Below are positions 1 through 6,171 of a stretch of DNA of 10,627 nucleotides, piece after piece. Position 1 is the first letter of the stretch. The number at the start of each line of letters is the position of its first letter. The DNA comes from JAGOSA01 sp043718505 (GTDB lineage Bacteria; Patescibacteriota; Minisyncoccia; Phycocordibacterales; UBA9973): assembly GCA_043718505.1 (NCBI GenBank), contig JAYSVN010000047.1:1-10627 (forward strand), written 5' to 3'. A program made the position numbers and the translations under genes. The notes below the pieces were generated by a model. That model searched no databases. It was not told the DNA's origin and was given only the letters and a program-made list of their open reading frames with translations.

Positions 1-4
1 GTTT

Positions 5-33
5 TTGATTCCATAGACTCTGGATAGTATACA
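5..33 (+). promoter_or_regulatory. Probable promoter of the ATP-grasp gene
   Basis: A -35 hexamer TTGATT (5-10) and a -10 hexamer TATACA (28-33) are separated by exactly 17 bases. Transcription would start near base 40. This makes any start codon at 34 impossible on this transcript and favours the ATG at 115, leaving a leader of about 75 bases. The -10 box matches the consensus only moderately. Confidence 0.45.
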
Positions 34-114
34 TTGCATTTTGTTAATTTTTTGTGGCTGCAGGTGGAAAAACGAGAATGCCGCTCAGGCGACTTTTTCT
101 GCTACCATATCGGT

Positions 115-1509
115 ATGTCACCTTCGTCACCCATACCGCCTGCCCATACAGCTGCGCAAACTGCTCGTAAAAATTCTTGCCCTGACTGCGGCAATGCGCC
201 GGTTAATCACGCTTTTATGAAAGGCGCGATATATTTTGAAATGTTTCTGTACCCTTTTATGTATGTCCTCAGCAGACTGACAAGACTGATCGAGCCGATT
301 TTCAGAAGTGTCGTGAGAAAAAGTGCCTGGCCCGGTATATATAGATTTCTTCATTCAGTCGGCCTCGGCAAAATTGCAACTGAGCCTGATACCAGAACCA
401 CTTCCCGTGCCCGGGTTTTTTGGCAGGAAGCTAAACGCCGCGGTATCAATATGTGGGAATTTCAGTTATTCGGTATGGGGCGGGAGTTTTTTGTAGCGGA
501 ATATGAGGGAAAAATTTTAAGTTTCGAGGGTTTGCCGAGACTCAGTAAAGATGGGAAGGACCGCGAGGATCCGAAGTCGATTGATTGGATTGACAACAAA
601 TTCATTATGCGTAAAAAATTTGCTGCAGCTGGTATTCCGGTTGCACAAGGCGGTTTGGCATATCGGTTTTCGGCTGCAAGGAAAATTCTAGAAAAAATTC
701 AGACGGGCAGCGCGAAGGGTAACGTAATCATAAAACCTCACCAGGGTTCTCGCAGCCGTCACACGACTACACATATCCGTGATGTTGCCGCGCTTAAGAT
801 CGCCTTTAGAAAAGCTAAAGTCCTCTCACCATTTGTTGTTGTCGAGCAGGAACTCGACGGCATGGTTCACCGCATTACTCTTATCAGCGGCAAAGTTATC
901 GGGATTCTCCGCCGCGAACCGCCGTGCGTTTTTGGCGATGGCATTCATTCCATTTCCGAACTTATTGAAATAGAAAATAAAAATCCGCTTCGTGCCGAAT
1001 TGCCCGCCGGATCGCATACTAAGGCGATTTTTCACACTCTCGTTACCGATGAGGAAACACACATCGAACTTAAGCGTCAAAATTACAAACTCGAAAGTAT
1101 TCCGGCAAAAGACGCCACAGTTTTTCTCAACCAAAAAGCTTCACGCGGTATTGGCGGCGGAACAACTGATCTCACTGATATTGCTCACCCTGACAATATC
1201 GCGCTTTTCGAATACATTGCCAAATATTTAGACGATTCAATTGTTGGTATCGACTTCATTATTAGCGATATGGGCCGCTCATATAAAAACACGCCCAAAT
1301 GTGGCGTGATTGAATGTAACTCTCTACCTTTTATTGATCTTCACTTATACCCTTTGGTTGGTACACGTCGTGATACAGCCGGTGCTTTGTGGGATCTTGT
1401 TTTACCTGAAAGTTTTATTTCCACCAAACCTAAATCGGAAAGTTTCGTATCAGAAAATGGTGATAAAATGGCGCCTTCGAGCATGTCGCCGATAATTGAG
1501 CGGAAATAG
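115..1509 (+). CDS. ATP-grasp ligase related to the cyanophycin synthetase ATP-grasp domain
   Basis: The protein is about 464 aa if it starts at ATG 115. The frame stays open to TTG 34, but that codon lies directly behind the -10 box; GTG 64 and ATG 217 are other options. No clear Shine-Dalgarno precedes 115. The N-terminus carries a CPDCG pair. The rest matches the ATP-grasp part of cyanophycin synthetases: VIIKP (residues about 204-208) with the ATP-binding lysine, VVVEQELDG (241-249), GDGIHSISELIE (274-285), a GIGGGTTDLTD segment (345-355) and IECNS (399-403), whose Glu and Asn would bind Mg2+. The Mur-ligase half of true cyanophycin synthetase is absent, so polymer synthesis is unlikely. 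Family knowledge suggests ATP-dependent formation of an amide bond through an acyl-phosphate; the substrate cannot be told from sequence. The conserved domain ends near residue 431, followed by a polar tail of about 30 residues lying inside the overlap with the convergent gene. Confidence 0.85.
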   Translation: MSPSSPIPPAHTAAQTARKNSCPDCGNAPVNHAFMKGAIYFEMFLYPFMYVLSRLTRLIEPIFRSVVRKSAWPGIYRFLHSVGLGKIATEPDTRTTSRARVFWQEAKRRGINMWEFQLFGMGREFFVAEYEGKILSFEGLPRLSKDGKDREDPKSIDWIDNKFIMRKKFAAAGIPVAQGGLAYRFSAARKILEKIQTGSAKGNVIIKPHQGSRSRHTTTHIRDVAALKIAFRKAKVLSPFVVVEQELDGMVHRITLISGKVIGILRREPPCVFGDGIHSISELIEIENKNPLRAELPAGSHTKAIFHTLVTDEETHIELKRQNYKLESIPAKDATVFLNQKASRGIGGGTTDLTDIAHPDNIALFEYIAKYLDDSIVGIDFIISDMGRSYKNTPKCGVIECNSLPFIDLHLYPLVGTRRDTAGALWDLVLPESFISTKPKSESFVSENGDKMAPSSMSPIIERK

Positions 1510-1883
1510 TCAGCACGATTGAGCATGCCGCGTTCAAGAAAATGATCGATCGGATGCCATTCAGGCATTTTTTCATAGTGGCCACGAACTTCACCATCGA
1601 CAAAGAGTCGGATGTGATAGTGATAGCCGGGGCGAATAGGATCGGCTTTGCGCATTGAGAGCACTTCCCCGTAATCGATCCAGGCAAGAATATTTTTCTC
1701 AAAACCGAAACTCACAAGACGCTCACGGAAAACTTTCTGTATGACATCTTCTCTCAGATTGCCGATTGGAAAAGGCTGTCGGTCTTTGCTATGCCAAATG
1801 ATACCGAGCCGAAGCAGCAAATCCCGCACCGTCGGAAAAATCGCGTACACTATTCGCCAAAATATCTGAACCGTTGGACGCAT
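1341..1883 (-). CDS. Hypothetical protein, convergent with and overlapping the ATP-grasp gene
   Basis: The product is 180 aa and I do not recognise its family. The N-terminus (residues 1-30) is hydrophobic and basic and could be a membrane-associated helix. The middle has an aromatic and histidine-rich stretch, PGYHYHIRLFVDGEV (85-99), then MPEWHPIDHFLE (106-117), which reads like a compact folded domain. The coding assignment rests on a long open frame and a strong promoter just ahead of the ATG. Residues from about 125 onward are encoded antisense to the ATP-grasp 3' end. The last 40 residues are basic and low in hydrophobic patterning, so they may be a read-through tail added after loss of an earlier stop. 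No terminator is visible between the two convergent genes. Confidence 0.7.
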   Translation of the reverse strand: MRPTVQIFWRIVYAIFPTVRDLLLRLGIIWHSKDRQPFPIGNLREDVIQKVFRERLVSFGFEKNILAWIDYGEVLSMRKADPIRPGYHYHIRLFVDGEVRGHYEKMPEWHPIDHFLERGMLNRADYFRSIIGDMLEGAILSPFSDTKLSDLGLVEIKLSGKTRSHKAPAVSRRVPTKGYK

Positions 1884-1889
1884 GAGGAA

Positions 1890-1918
1890 AGTATAGCGGA
1901 ATTAAAGTAAGTAGACAA
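1890..1918 (-). promoter_or_regulatory. Sigma-70-type promoter, leaderless layout, for the 180-aa gene
   Basis: On the minus strand TTGTCT (1913-1918) and TATACT (1890-1895) are spaced by exactly 17 bases. Only six bases separate the -10 box from the ATG at 1883-1881, so the transcript should start at or within a base or two of the start codon. No Shine-Dalgarno fits in that space. This fixes the start codon of the 180-aa protein. Confidence 0.7.
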
Positions 1919-1981
1919 AAATAGTTTGTTAGAAACAAATCTGCGGGCCACCAGTTTCTTCGATTGAATATCCAAAAATAG

Positions 1982-2158
1982 AAAGTTCTGAAAGGAAGAA
2001 AAAAAGCCCTTGGTATCTTTGATTATTTCACGAGCGAAGAGCTTGGGCAAATACAGGCGTATGTGGACTTTTTACTAGAATTAAGAAGAAATGTGGCTCC
2101 AGGTTTCCTTAGTAACAATAAAGAAGGCTCTGGATGTAAGCATGAGAGTCCCATATAA
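1982..2158 (+). other. Short open frame with protein-like sequence, possible gene remnant at the edge of the AT-rich block
   Basis: This frame follows a TAG at 1979-1981 and has no ATG start. From 2015 it reads IFDYFTSEELGQIQAYVDFL and then LELRRN, an amphipathic helix pattern like the C-terminus of a small bacterial protein. The convincing part stops near 2092, exactly where the stop codon of the minus-strand membrane protein begins. After that the frame loses this character. It could be a gene tail truncated by insertion of the accessory block, or a chance frame. No start site or promoter is visible. Confidence 0.25.
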
Positions 2159-2554
2159 AGCTGGCCATCCTAAGTAGTATTTTGAGACAAAAGGAGTAAG
2201 CATTAATAATATTAAAGAAACAAAAAATAGAGCAAAAGTATAGACCATAAATTTATGTAAACTCTCAGGGGTAAACGTATCAACTGTTAAGTCGTGAGGG
2301 CGATTTCTCCGTAGCTCTAATTTAAACATGGCTGACGCGCCTAGTAGTGCTACCAACGCGAGTAAGCCCTGTATTAGACTACTGTACACAGAATACAGCG
2401 TCTCTGTTGGGACAATTAATTTATATAAATATGACACTACACATAGACTAATAAATAACAAAAGAGCTACAATCCAAAAAATATTTCTACGTTTTGTACC
2501 AGTAAAATACGCCCCGATTTTGGAATATATTTTACTTATAAAATCTTCAGGCAT
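2081..2554 (-). CDS. Small membrane protein with four predicted transmembrane helices, function unknown
   Basis: The product is 157 aa. Four hydrophobic segments are evident at residues about 25-47, 56-79, 102-124 and 126-147. Between helices 2 and 3 lies a polar loop (residues 80-101) starting with the basic ELRRNRP. The N-terminal 24 residues are charged and include TKRR, so by the positive-inside rule the N-terminus and the central loop are probably cytoplasmic. No catalytic motif is visible. It lies next to a restriction-modification gene and a broken gene in an AT-rich block; small membrane proteins in such places can be effectors of defence systems, but nothing here proves that. A TATAAT box five bases ahead of the ATG supports the start. 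The stop codon at 2081-2083 coincides with the end of a possible plus-strand gene remnant. Confidence 0.7.
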   Translation of the reverse strand: MPEDFISKIYSKIGAYFTGTKRRNIFWIVALLLFISLCVVSYLYKLIVPTETLYSVYSSLIQGLLALVALLGASAMFKLELRRNRPHDLTVDTFTPESLHKFMVYTFALFFVSLILLMLTPFVSKYYLGWPALYGTLMLTSRAFFIVTKETWSHISS

Positions 2555-2559
2555 AAATT

Positions 2560-2565
2560 ATTATA
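2560..2565 (-). promoter_or_regulatory. Consensus -10 box, leaderless layout, for the membrane-protein gene
   Basis: A perfect TATAAT lies five bases ahead of the ATG at 2554-2552 on the minus strand. No convincing -35 hexamer is visible at 16-18 bases, where the DNA is AT-rich. The box sits in the 21-base gap after the stop codon of the frameshifted gene, so this gene can be transcribed on its own. Confidence 0.5.
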
Positions 2566-2575
2566 TGTATTAATT

Positions 2576-2884
2576 TTAAACAATAATCGCTGCAACAGGA
2601 GGATAGTTTTTTATCCAGGATAAAATATTTTGTTCAAGAACCTTGTCATTGGGTGCAAGGTCAATAAAAATTTTATTGAGTACTTTTTCCAGATCTTCAG
2701 CAAAGTCCTCTGCAGTAAATATCACAGAATCAAAACCATTTTTATTGTATTTAATGAGGTGACTATGACCATTTAACCTGTGCGCCAACAATATTGATTT
2801 TTCTCTTCCCCCATTACTAATACTTAGAGTATCAGGTTTCAGTGAAAATCCATGTACCATTCCACACCTGAGGACATGGTACAT
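2576..2884 (-). pseudogene. Downstream fragment of an uncharacterised gene split by a frameshift
   Basis: This 102-residue frame opens at an ATG (2884-2882) that reuses the last A of a CAA codon of the upstream fragment. Its first residues, MYHVLRCGMVHGF, continue the sense of the upstream fragment, which reads DLPEQ just before; the joined protein would be 187 aa. Further motifs are SILLAHRLNGHSHLI (residues 31-45) and VIFTAEDFAEDLEKVLNKIF (54-73), ending in a hydrophobic PPVAAIIV. I have a general impression of a widespread uncharacterised family with this order of motifs, but no functional name for it. Translation could still restart at this ATG, but a compact one-domain family makes two working halves unlikely. 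The fragment ends 21 bases before the membrane-protein gene, on the same strand. Confidence 0.6.
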
Positions 2885-3138
2885 TGCTCAGGCAAATCAA
2901 CTTGTCCATTATCATACGTAAATGTAGCATATAGCGGATTAACGCTCACCATGTATGTACGAATGAAATTTTTATAATCAACTGCCTTCGTGACTTCCCT
3001 ATCTAAAATCATTTTTACTAAAAAATCAATGAAGCAGGAGCACATTAAGAATGACCATGGGTCCCCAGACATCGTAAAATTCTTTATTTCGTTTATTCTA
3101 TCTTTATAGTAAGAATGTATACTACTTAGGTCATTCAT
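2839..3138 (-). pseudogene. Upstream fragment of the same frameshifted uncharacterised gene
   Basis: The frame starts at ATG 3138 and gives 99 aa, of which the first 85 look genuine: RINEIKNFTMSGDPWSFL (residues 14-31), a hydrophobic helix CFIDFLVKMIL (35-45), and TYMVSVNPLYATFTYDNG (61-78). After Gln85 the frame runs for 14 residues (CTMSSGVEWYMDFH) that look unlike the rest and then stops, while the other frame carries on with MYHVLRC. Restoring one A in the GAGCAATG at 2882-2889 would join both parts. The local bases contain no slippery heptamer, so a programmed frameshift is not favoured; a mutation or a sequencing error fits better. Upstream bases 3139-3180 show only a weak TAAAGT -10 candidate. 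Confidence 0.6.
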
Positions 3139-3152
3139 ATGTGTTTTACTTT

Positions 3153-3222
3153 AGAGTTCGAATCCCTTACTATCACTTACAAAAAATTGATATTTCTAGG
3201 AAGTCTGTAAATTTCGAACTCT
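3153..3222. repeat. Ten-base inverted repeat with tRNA T-arm-like sequence
   Basis: AGAGTTCGAA (3153-3162) and TTCGAACTCT (3213-3222) are perfect inverted copies separated by 50 bases. The left arm continues as TTCGAATCCC, which resembles the T-loop and 3' half of a tRNA on the plus strand. No matching acceptor or anticodon stem is nearby, so it is not a complete tRNA. It could be a fragment of one or a coincidence. Confidence 0.35.
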
Positions 3223-3404
3223 TGATAAATAAGGCTATTTTCAGAACAAATCTCTGTCTCTTAATGCGGAGGGAGCGAGATTCGAACTCGCGGTTCCGAT
3301 AAAGGAACGACGGTTTAGTAAACCGTTGATTTAAACCACTCATCCATCCCTCCAAATTAATATTGAACGCATTTAATAGGCTCACTTTCGAGAAACTTGA
3401 TAAA
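3212..3404. repeat. Imperfect direct repeats flanking tRNA-Ser(ACT)
   Basis: TTTCGA-ACT-CTTGATAAA (3212-3229) and TTTCGA-GAAA-CTTGATAAA (3386-3404) share 15 of their bases in the same order and orientation, one on each side of the tRNA. Two more TTTCGA hexamers occur at 3441 and 3450. They could be scars of insertion or duplication of the tRNA segment, or binding sites; the sequence does not decide. Confidence 0.35.
3267..3353 (-). tRNA. tRNA-Ser with anticodon ACT
   Basis: The 87-base gene folds into a full type II (long variable arm) cloverleaf. The acceptor stem GGAGGGA pairs fully with TCCCTCC. The D arm is GAT...ATC with the GAGTGGTTTAA loop, and the anticodon stem is ACGGT/ACCGT around the loop TTACTAA. 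The variable arm has GTTCC/GGAAC, the T arm is GCGAG-TTCGAAT-CTCGC, and the discriminator is G. The long variable arm and G73 identify a serine tRNA. The anticodon at positions 34-36 reads ACT, where bacterial serine tRNAs for AGY codons normally have GCT; the rest of the loop (TT...AA) is what a GCT tRNA would have, so it looks like a G34-to-A change. CCA is not encoded (the gene is followed by CAT). It differs strongly in its stems from the nearby tRNA-Ser(GCT), so it is not a recent copy of it. Confidence 0.88.
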
Positions 3405-3482
3405 AGTATACACGAATTAAGGACCAATGTATAAAACTCATTTCGAATGTTTCGAGGTTCCAAAAGCAAAAACAAATATGGC

Positions 3483-3491
3483 AGTATAGCA
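3483..3491 (-). promoter_or_regulatory. Extended -10 promoter candidate for tRNA-Ser(ACT)
   Basis: The minus strand reads TGCTATACT, an extended -10 (TGn followed by TATACT), just after the stop codon of the restriction-modification gene. It would give a leader of about 125 bases before the tRNA. A second TATACT lies nearer, at 3405-3410, without a clear -35 or TGn element. Read-through from the upstream gene is also possible, since no terminator hairpin is visible between them. Confidence 0.35.
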
Positions 3492-3507
3492 GATTATTTC
3501 CATAAAA

Positions 3508-5961
3508 TTATTTTAGTAGCTCATATTCAAACAGTTTCGGCTGGATAACAGATTCGTAATATTTTAATAGTTTGGTCTTTAAAGTGTTGAGTTCTGTATT
3601 GAGTTCAGGATAATCATAAATCCATTCTTCATTGTCATTTTTATTACGAGTGTTGAGTTCTTGATCAATTTGGTAAGTACCGTATGTGTATTTTGAATTG
3701 TATCCCTTAGTAGTCTTAGCTTTTCTGAGTACCTCTTTAAAAATACCCAGCAGATCTCGTTCCTCAATGGTGAGTTTATAGTTTTTTAACTTCTCGCTTG
3801 CTAAAGTAGCTTTATCAAAGCAAAGTTCATTCTTGTAAAATCGCCCGTCTGTACCATTTAGCGATCGGCATTTATTGAAATATGATAGACAGGTAAAGAG
3901 AAAACATGCTTTTAGAAAATTAGTATCTTTTTTAAATCTCTCTCCGCCATCAGAAGTTTTGAAGATTATTCCACTCAACCACCATGTTTTTTCAATAGGT
4001 AATTTCCCAGCAGCAAATAGAGGGAGTTTCTCAATGAAATTATCTGATCTTAGAAAGAAACCGTTTCCGTTATAGATTGCACACCTGGTAAGATTTGTTG
4101 ATAATCTTGGATTTTCAAAACCGAATTGTTGCGCCACAAGATAACCAATTATATTTTTATTATATTTTCTAATAACTCTGCCTTTTTTATCATTATCTTC
4201 TGTGCCGTCAAGAGCACAGATTATTCCATCGACTAAGTCATCTTTGCAATCCCTTTTGTCATAAAACCTACTGAGGGGGTGCCGAACTTTTTTAACTTCA
4301 ACTTCTTTGTTTTCATCAGTAATTACACCATTTGATGAATTATCCAGGAGAATATCTTTTATGTCCCATATATTTAACTTGATAGTTTCTCTATTCTCAT
4401 TTTCATTTTTCCAAAGAATACAAGTTATAGCCGATGCATTATTATGAAAATGTCGTCGATTAAATATGAACCCCTCAACAAATTTTTTATTCGAAAGCTC
4501 AGCAGATTTCCAGTATTTTATAGGTGAAAAAAGAATAAAGTAGTCGTCAGGTTTTTTTAAATAATACTTCCAACCCGACCATATAAATTGATTTGATAAA
4601 TCATTGAGAGCAGAGCCTTTGACTTCTTCTTTCATCTTTTCTTTTATAAAGGTGGAGCTCGATTTCCCGTTCATGTGAGAATTGGATGTTTCGTCGCGAA
4701 AGGGTGGATTTTCAAACAATATTATATTAATTTTTTTATCTGCAATATAGCCATTTAACTGGTTAATAATTGAGAAGTATTCATTGCTAATAGATTTTTT
4801 GGCAACTTTGCTACTTAATACAAAATCGTCACTAAGAGCATCGCCGCCACTAACTAATGCATTCTTGGGATTAGCTTGGATTGGTGGGGGTATAATTAAC
4901 TTAACCTTGTCGCCAAGGCGCTCATTTAAAACAATCCATTCTTTTAATTCGTAAGTATTTACTATGGTATGACTAATTTCATTGTCAGACAGATAATTAT
5001 AGAGACTGATTTTTGTATTGTATTTTTCTAATTCTCCAACTGTTACATCATTGAAGCGGTTTGGGTAAAATGTAGCAAAGATATCTGCCTTACTCTGTAA
5101 ATATTTTACTCTCAAATCCCTGTCTATATACTGATCGAGCTCACTAACTGTAATATCGTCAACTTTTTTGTCAGTCAAAAATTCCTCGAGATTACCGGTG
5201 CCGGCAGAACGATCAAGAATAATGTAGTCATGACCCGGGGGCAGGCGTTTGATAGCCTGACGTACAAGTTCAGTCGCCTTGCGACAATATGGCACAGGTG
5301 TGTAGAAAGCCCCCAACTCCTTTTTAAGAATTTTGGCATTTAGAAGGTCGTTAATGTATTTAAAATCTATGTCCTTGCCTTTCCATGGATATATATAATC
5401 TTTAAATATCTTAGGCGATCGTAATTCTTCAAATAATCGACTTTTACTCGCCTTAGAATTCACCGAATAGTAGTGATTGGCCCAACCAACTACATCAAAT
5501 ACATCTATATTGATTTTAGTGAAGCTTTCTCTACTTAAAATTTCTATAATACGTTGTAGGCCGGATATCTTACTGTAATCAATGTTCCCTGGCTTAATTT
5601 TAGTATTGAAATCGGCATTATTTTTACTTGCAGCACCGGCATAAATTTTTTCAATATCTGGAAGGAAGTCTCCGGAATAAAAAAGATAGCCATTCTGCTC
5701 ATTGAGTGCTACAAGTAATATCTGTGCCGGTATTGGTTCACCTTTAATTCTTTTGTGGCTAAGATATTTTATGGCTTGGAAAAGTGCTCTGTTAATATCC
5801 GGAATCGTAAGTTTAAACTCGAATAAGGTGCCCTTGTACACTCCGTCAGTATTATGGGTCAATTCTACATCAGCATCTATCCTTAAGTCAGCAAAAAATT
5901 GCATTTGACCCTCACGTTCGGATAAAAAATTCTTTTTTGATTTAGTTAACTTTTTTGCCAT
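3508..5961 (-). CDS. Type IIG-like restriction-modification enzyme (PD-(D/E)XK nuclease fused to N6-adenine DNA methyltransferase)
   Basis: The protein is 817 aa. The N-terminal nuclease shows Asp39 followed by Glu48-Phe-Lys50 and then QAIKY (62-66), the QxxxY element seen in type I HsdR and related nucleases. The class I methyltransferase follows: GAFYTP (217-222, motif X type), DRSAGTGN (250-257, SAM-binding motif I), NTYE (335-338, likely the motif II region) and NPPF (418-421, catalytic motif IV of N6-adenine enzymes). Residues from about 550 on have no catalytic motif and probably form the target-recognition region. Such single-chain enzymes cut and methylate DNA at one specific site and need no separate methylase; none is seen. 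The frame runs 43 codons further upstream into the tRNA, but the ATG at 5961, 34 bases after the tRNA, is the realistic start. All motifs are intact, so activity is expected. DNA is AT-rich compared with recG, fitting acquisition by transfer. A solitary methyltransferase is the alternative if the nuclease is dead. Confidence 0.85.
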   Translation of the reverse strand: MAKKLTKSKKNFLSEREGQMQFFADLRIDADVELTHNTDGVYKGTLFEFKLTIPDINRALFQAIKYLSHKRIKGEPIPAQILLVALNEQNGYLFYSGDFLPDIEKIYAGAASKNNADFNTKIKPGNIDYSKISGLQRIIEILSRESFTKINIDVFDVVGWANHYYSVNSKASKSRLFEELRSPKIFKDYIYPWKGKDIDFKYINDLLNAKILKKELGAFYTPVPYCRKATELVRQAIKRLPPGHDYIILDRSAGTGNLEEFLTDKKVDDITVSELDQYIDRDLRVKYLQSKADIFATFYPNRFNDVTVGELEKYNTKISLYNYLSDNEISHTIVNTYELKEWIVLNERLGDKVKLIIPPPIQANPKNALVSGGDALSDDFVLSSKVAKKSISNEYFSIINQLNGYIADKKINIILFENPPFRDETSNSHMNGKSSSTFIKEKMKEEVKGSALNDLSNQFIWSGWKYYLKKPDDYFILFSPIKYWKSAELSNKKFVEGFIFNRRHFHNNASAITCILWKNENENRETIKLNIWDIKDILLDNSSNGVITDENKEVEVKKVRHPLSRFYDKRDCKDDLVDGIICALDGTEDNDKKGRVIRKYNKNIIGYLVAQQFGFENPRLSTNLTRCAIYNGNGFFLRSDNFIEKLPLFAAGKLPIEKTWWLSGIIFKTSDGGERFKKDTNFLKACFLFTCLSYFNKCRSLNGTDGRFYKNELCFDKATLASEKLKNYKLTIEERDLLGIFKEVLRKAKTTKGYNSKYTYGTYQIDQELNTRNKNDNEEWIYDYPELNTELNTLKTKLLKYYESVIQPKLFEYELLK

Positions 5962-5995
5962 ACTTTGTTCCAGTTCTAAGCTTGGACATCTATTG

Positions 5996-6082
5996 CGGAG
6001 ACGGAGAGATTCGAACTCTCGAGGCCGATTAAAGCCTGCCTCCTTAGCAAGGAGGTACGTTAGACCACTCCGACACGTCTCC
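5996..6082 (-). tRNA. tRNA-Ser with anticodon GCT
   Basis: The 87-base gene folds as a type II tRNA: acceptor GGAGACG with CGTCTCC, anticodon stem CCTCC/GGAGG around TTGCTAA, a long variable arm with AGGC/GCCT, T arm GAGAG-TTCGAAT-CTCTC and discriminator G. The anticodon GCT reads the serine codons AGC and AGT. CCA is not encoded (CAA follows the discriminator), so a CCA-adding enzyme is needed. The restriction-modification gene begins 34 bases downstream on the same strand with no hairpin between, suggesting a shared transcript cut at the tRNA 3' end. Confidence 0.95.
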
Positions 6083-6096
6083 GATTGCATTACCTT

Positions 6097-6102
6097 ATCA
6101 TA
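6097..6102 (-). promoter_or_regulatory. Probable -10 box for tRNA-Ser(GCT) and the downstream restriction-modification gene
   Basis: TATGAT on the minus strand lies 14 bases ahead of the tRNA, giving a leader of about 7 bases, as is common for tRNA genes. Hexamers at the -35 distance match poorly. It sits between the terminator of the upstream gene and the tRNA, which is where a new promoter is needed. Confidence 0.4.
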
Positions 6103-6131
6103 TATAGCTCATTTTTTCTACGTTTCCTATT

Positions 6132-6157
6132 AAAAAAACCATCCGAAGGGATGGTTT
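6132..6157 (-). terminator. Rho-independent terminator of the 122-aa gene
   Basis: On the minus strand AAACCATCC, loop CTTC and GGATGGTTT form a perfect nine-pair stem, and the T-run continues to seven Ts. It starts 15 bases after the stop codon of the 122-aa gene and isolates it from tRNA-Ser(GCT). Confidence 0.85.
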
Positions 6158-6171
6158 AAGACTTTACTCTT

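Noticed and set aside
78..170. A 30-codon upstream frame starting at ATG 78, behind an AGGTGG, with a CxxxCxxC pattern
   Set aside because: It overlaps the start of the ATP-grasp gene in another frame, and the cysteine pattern is in a peptide too short for a radical SAM domain; probably chance.
1850..2050. A 66-codon minus-strand frame overlapping the start of the 180-aa gene
   Set aside because: It covers the promoter of that gene, is rich in Phe and Ser from AT-rich DNA, and shows no domain.
3173..3475. A 100-codon minus-strand frame with a TTG start
   Set aside because: It runs through tRNA-Ser(ACT), and the remainder has no recognisable protein character, although a -10-like TATACT lies seven bases before the TTG.
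2081..6082. A complete integrative element
   Set aside because: Composition and content suggest an acquired block, but no integrase, transposase, terminal inverted repeats or matching att pair is visible.
5962..6090. Upstream extension of the restriction-modification frame by 43 codons
   Set aside because: The extra codons translate the tRNA-Ser(GCT) gene; the ATG at 5961 after the tRNA is the sensible start.
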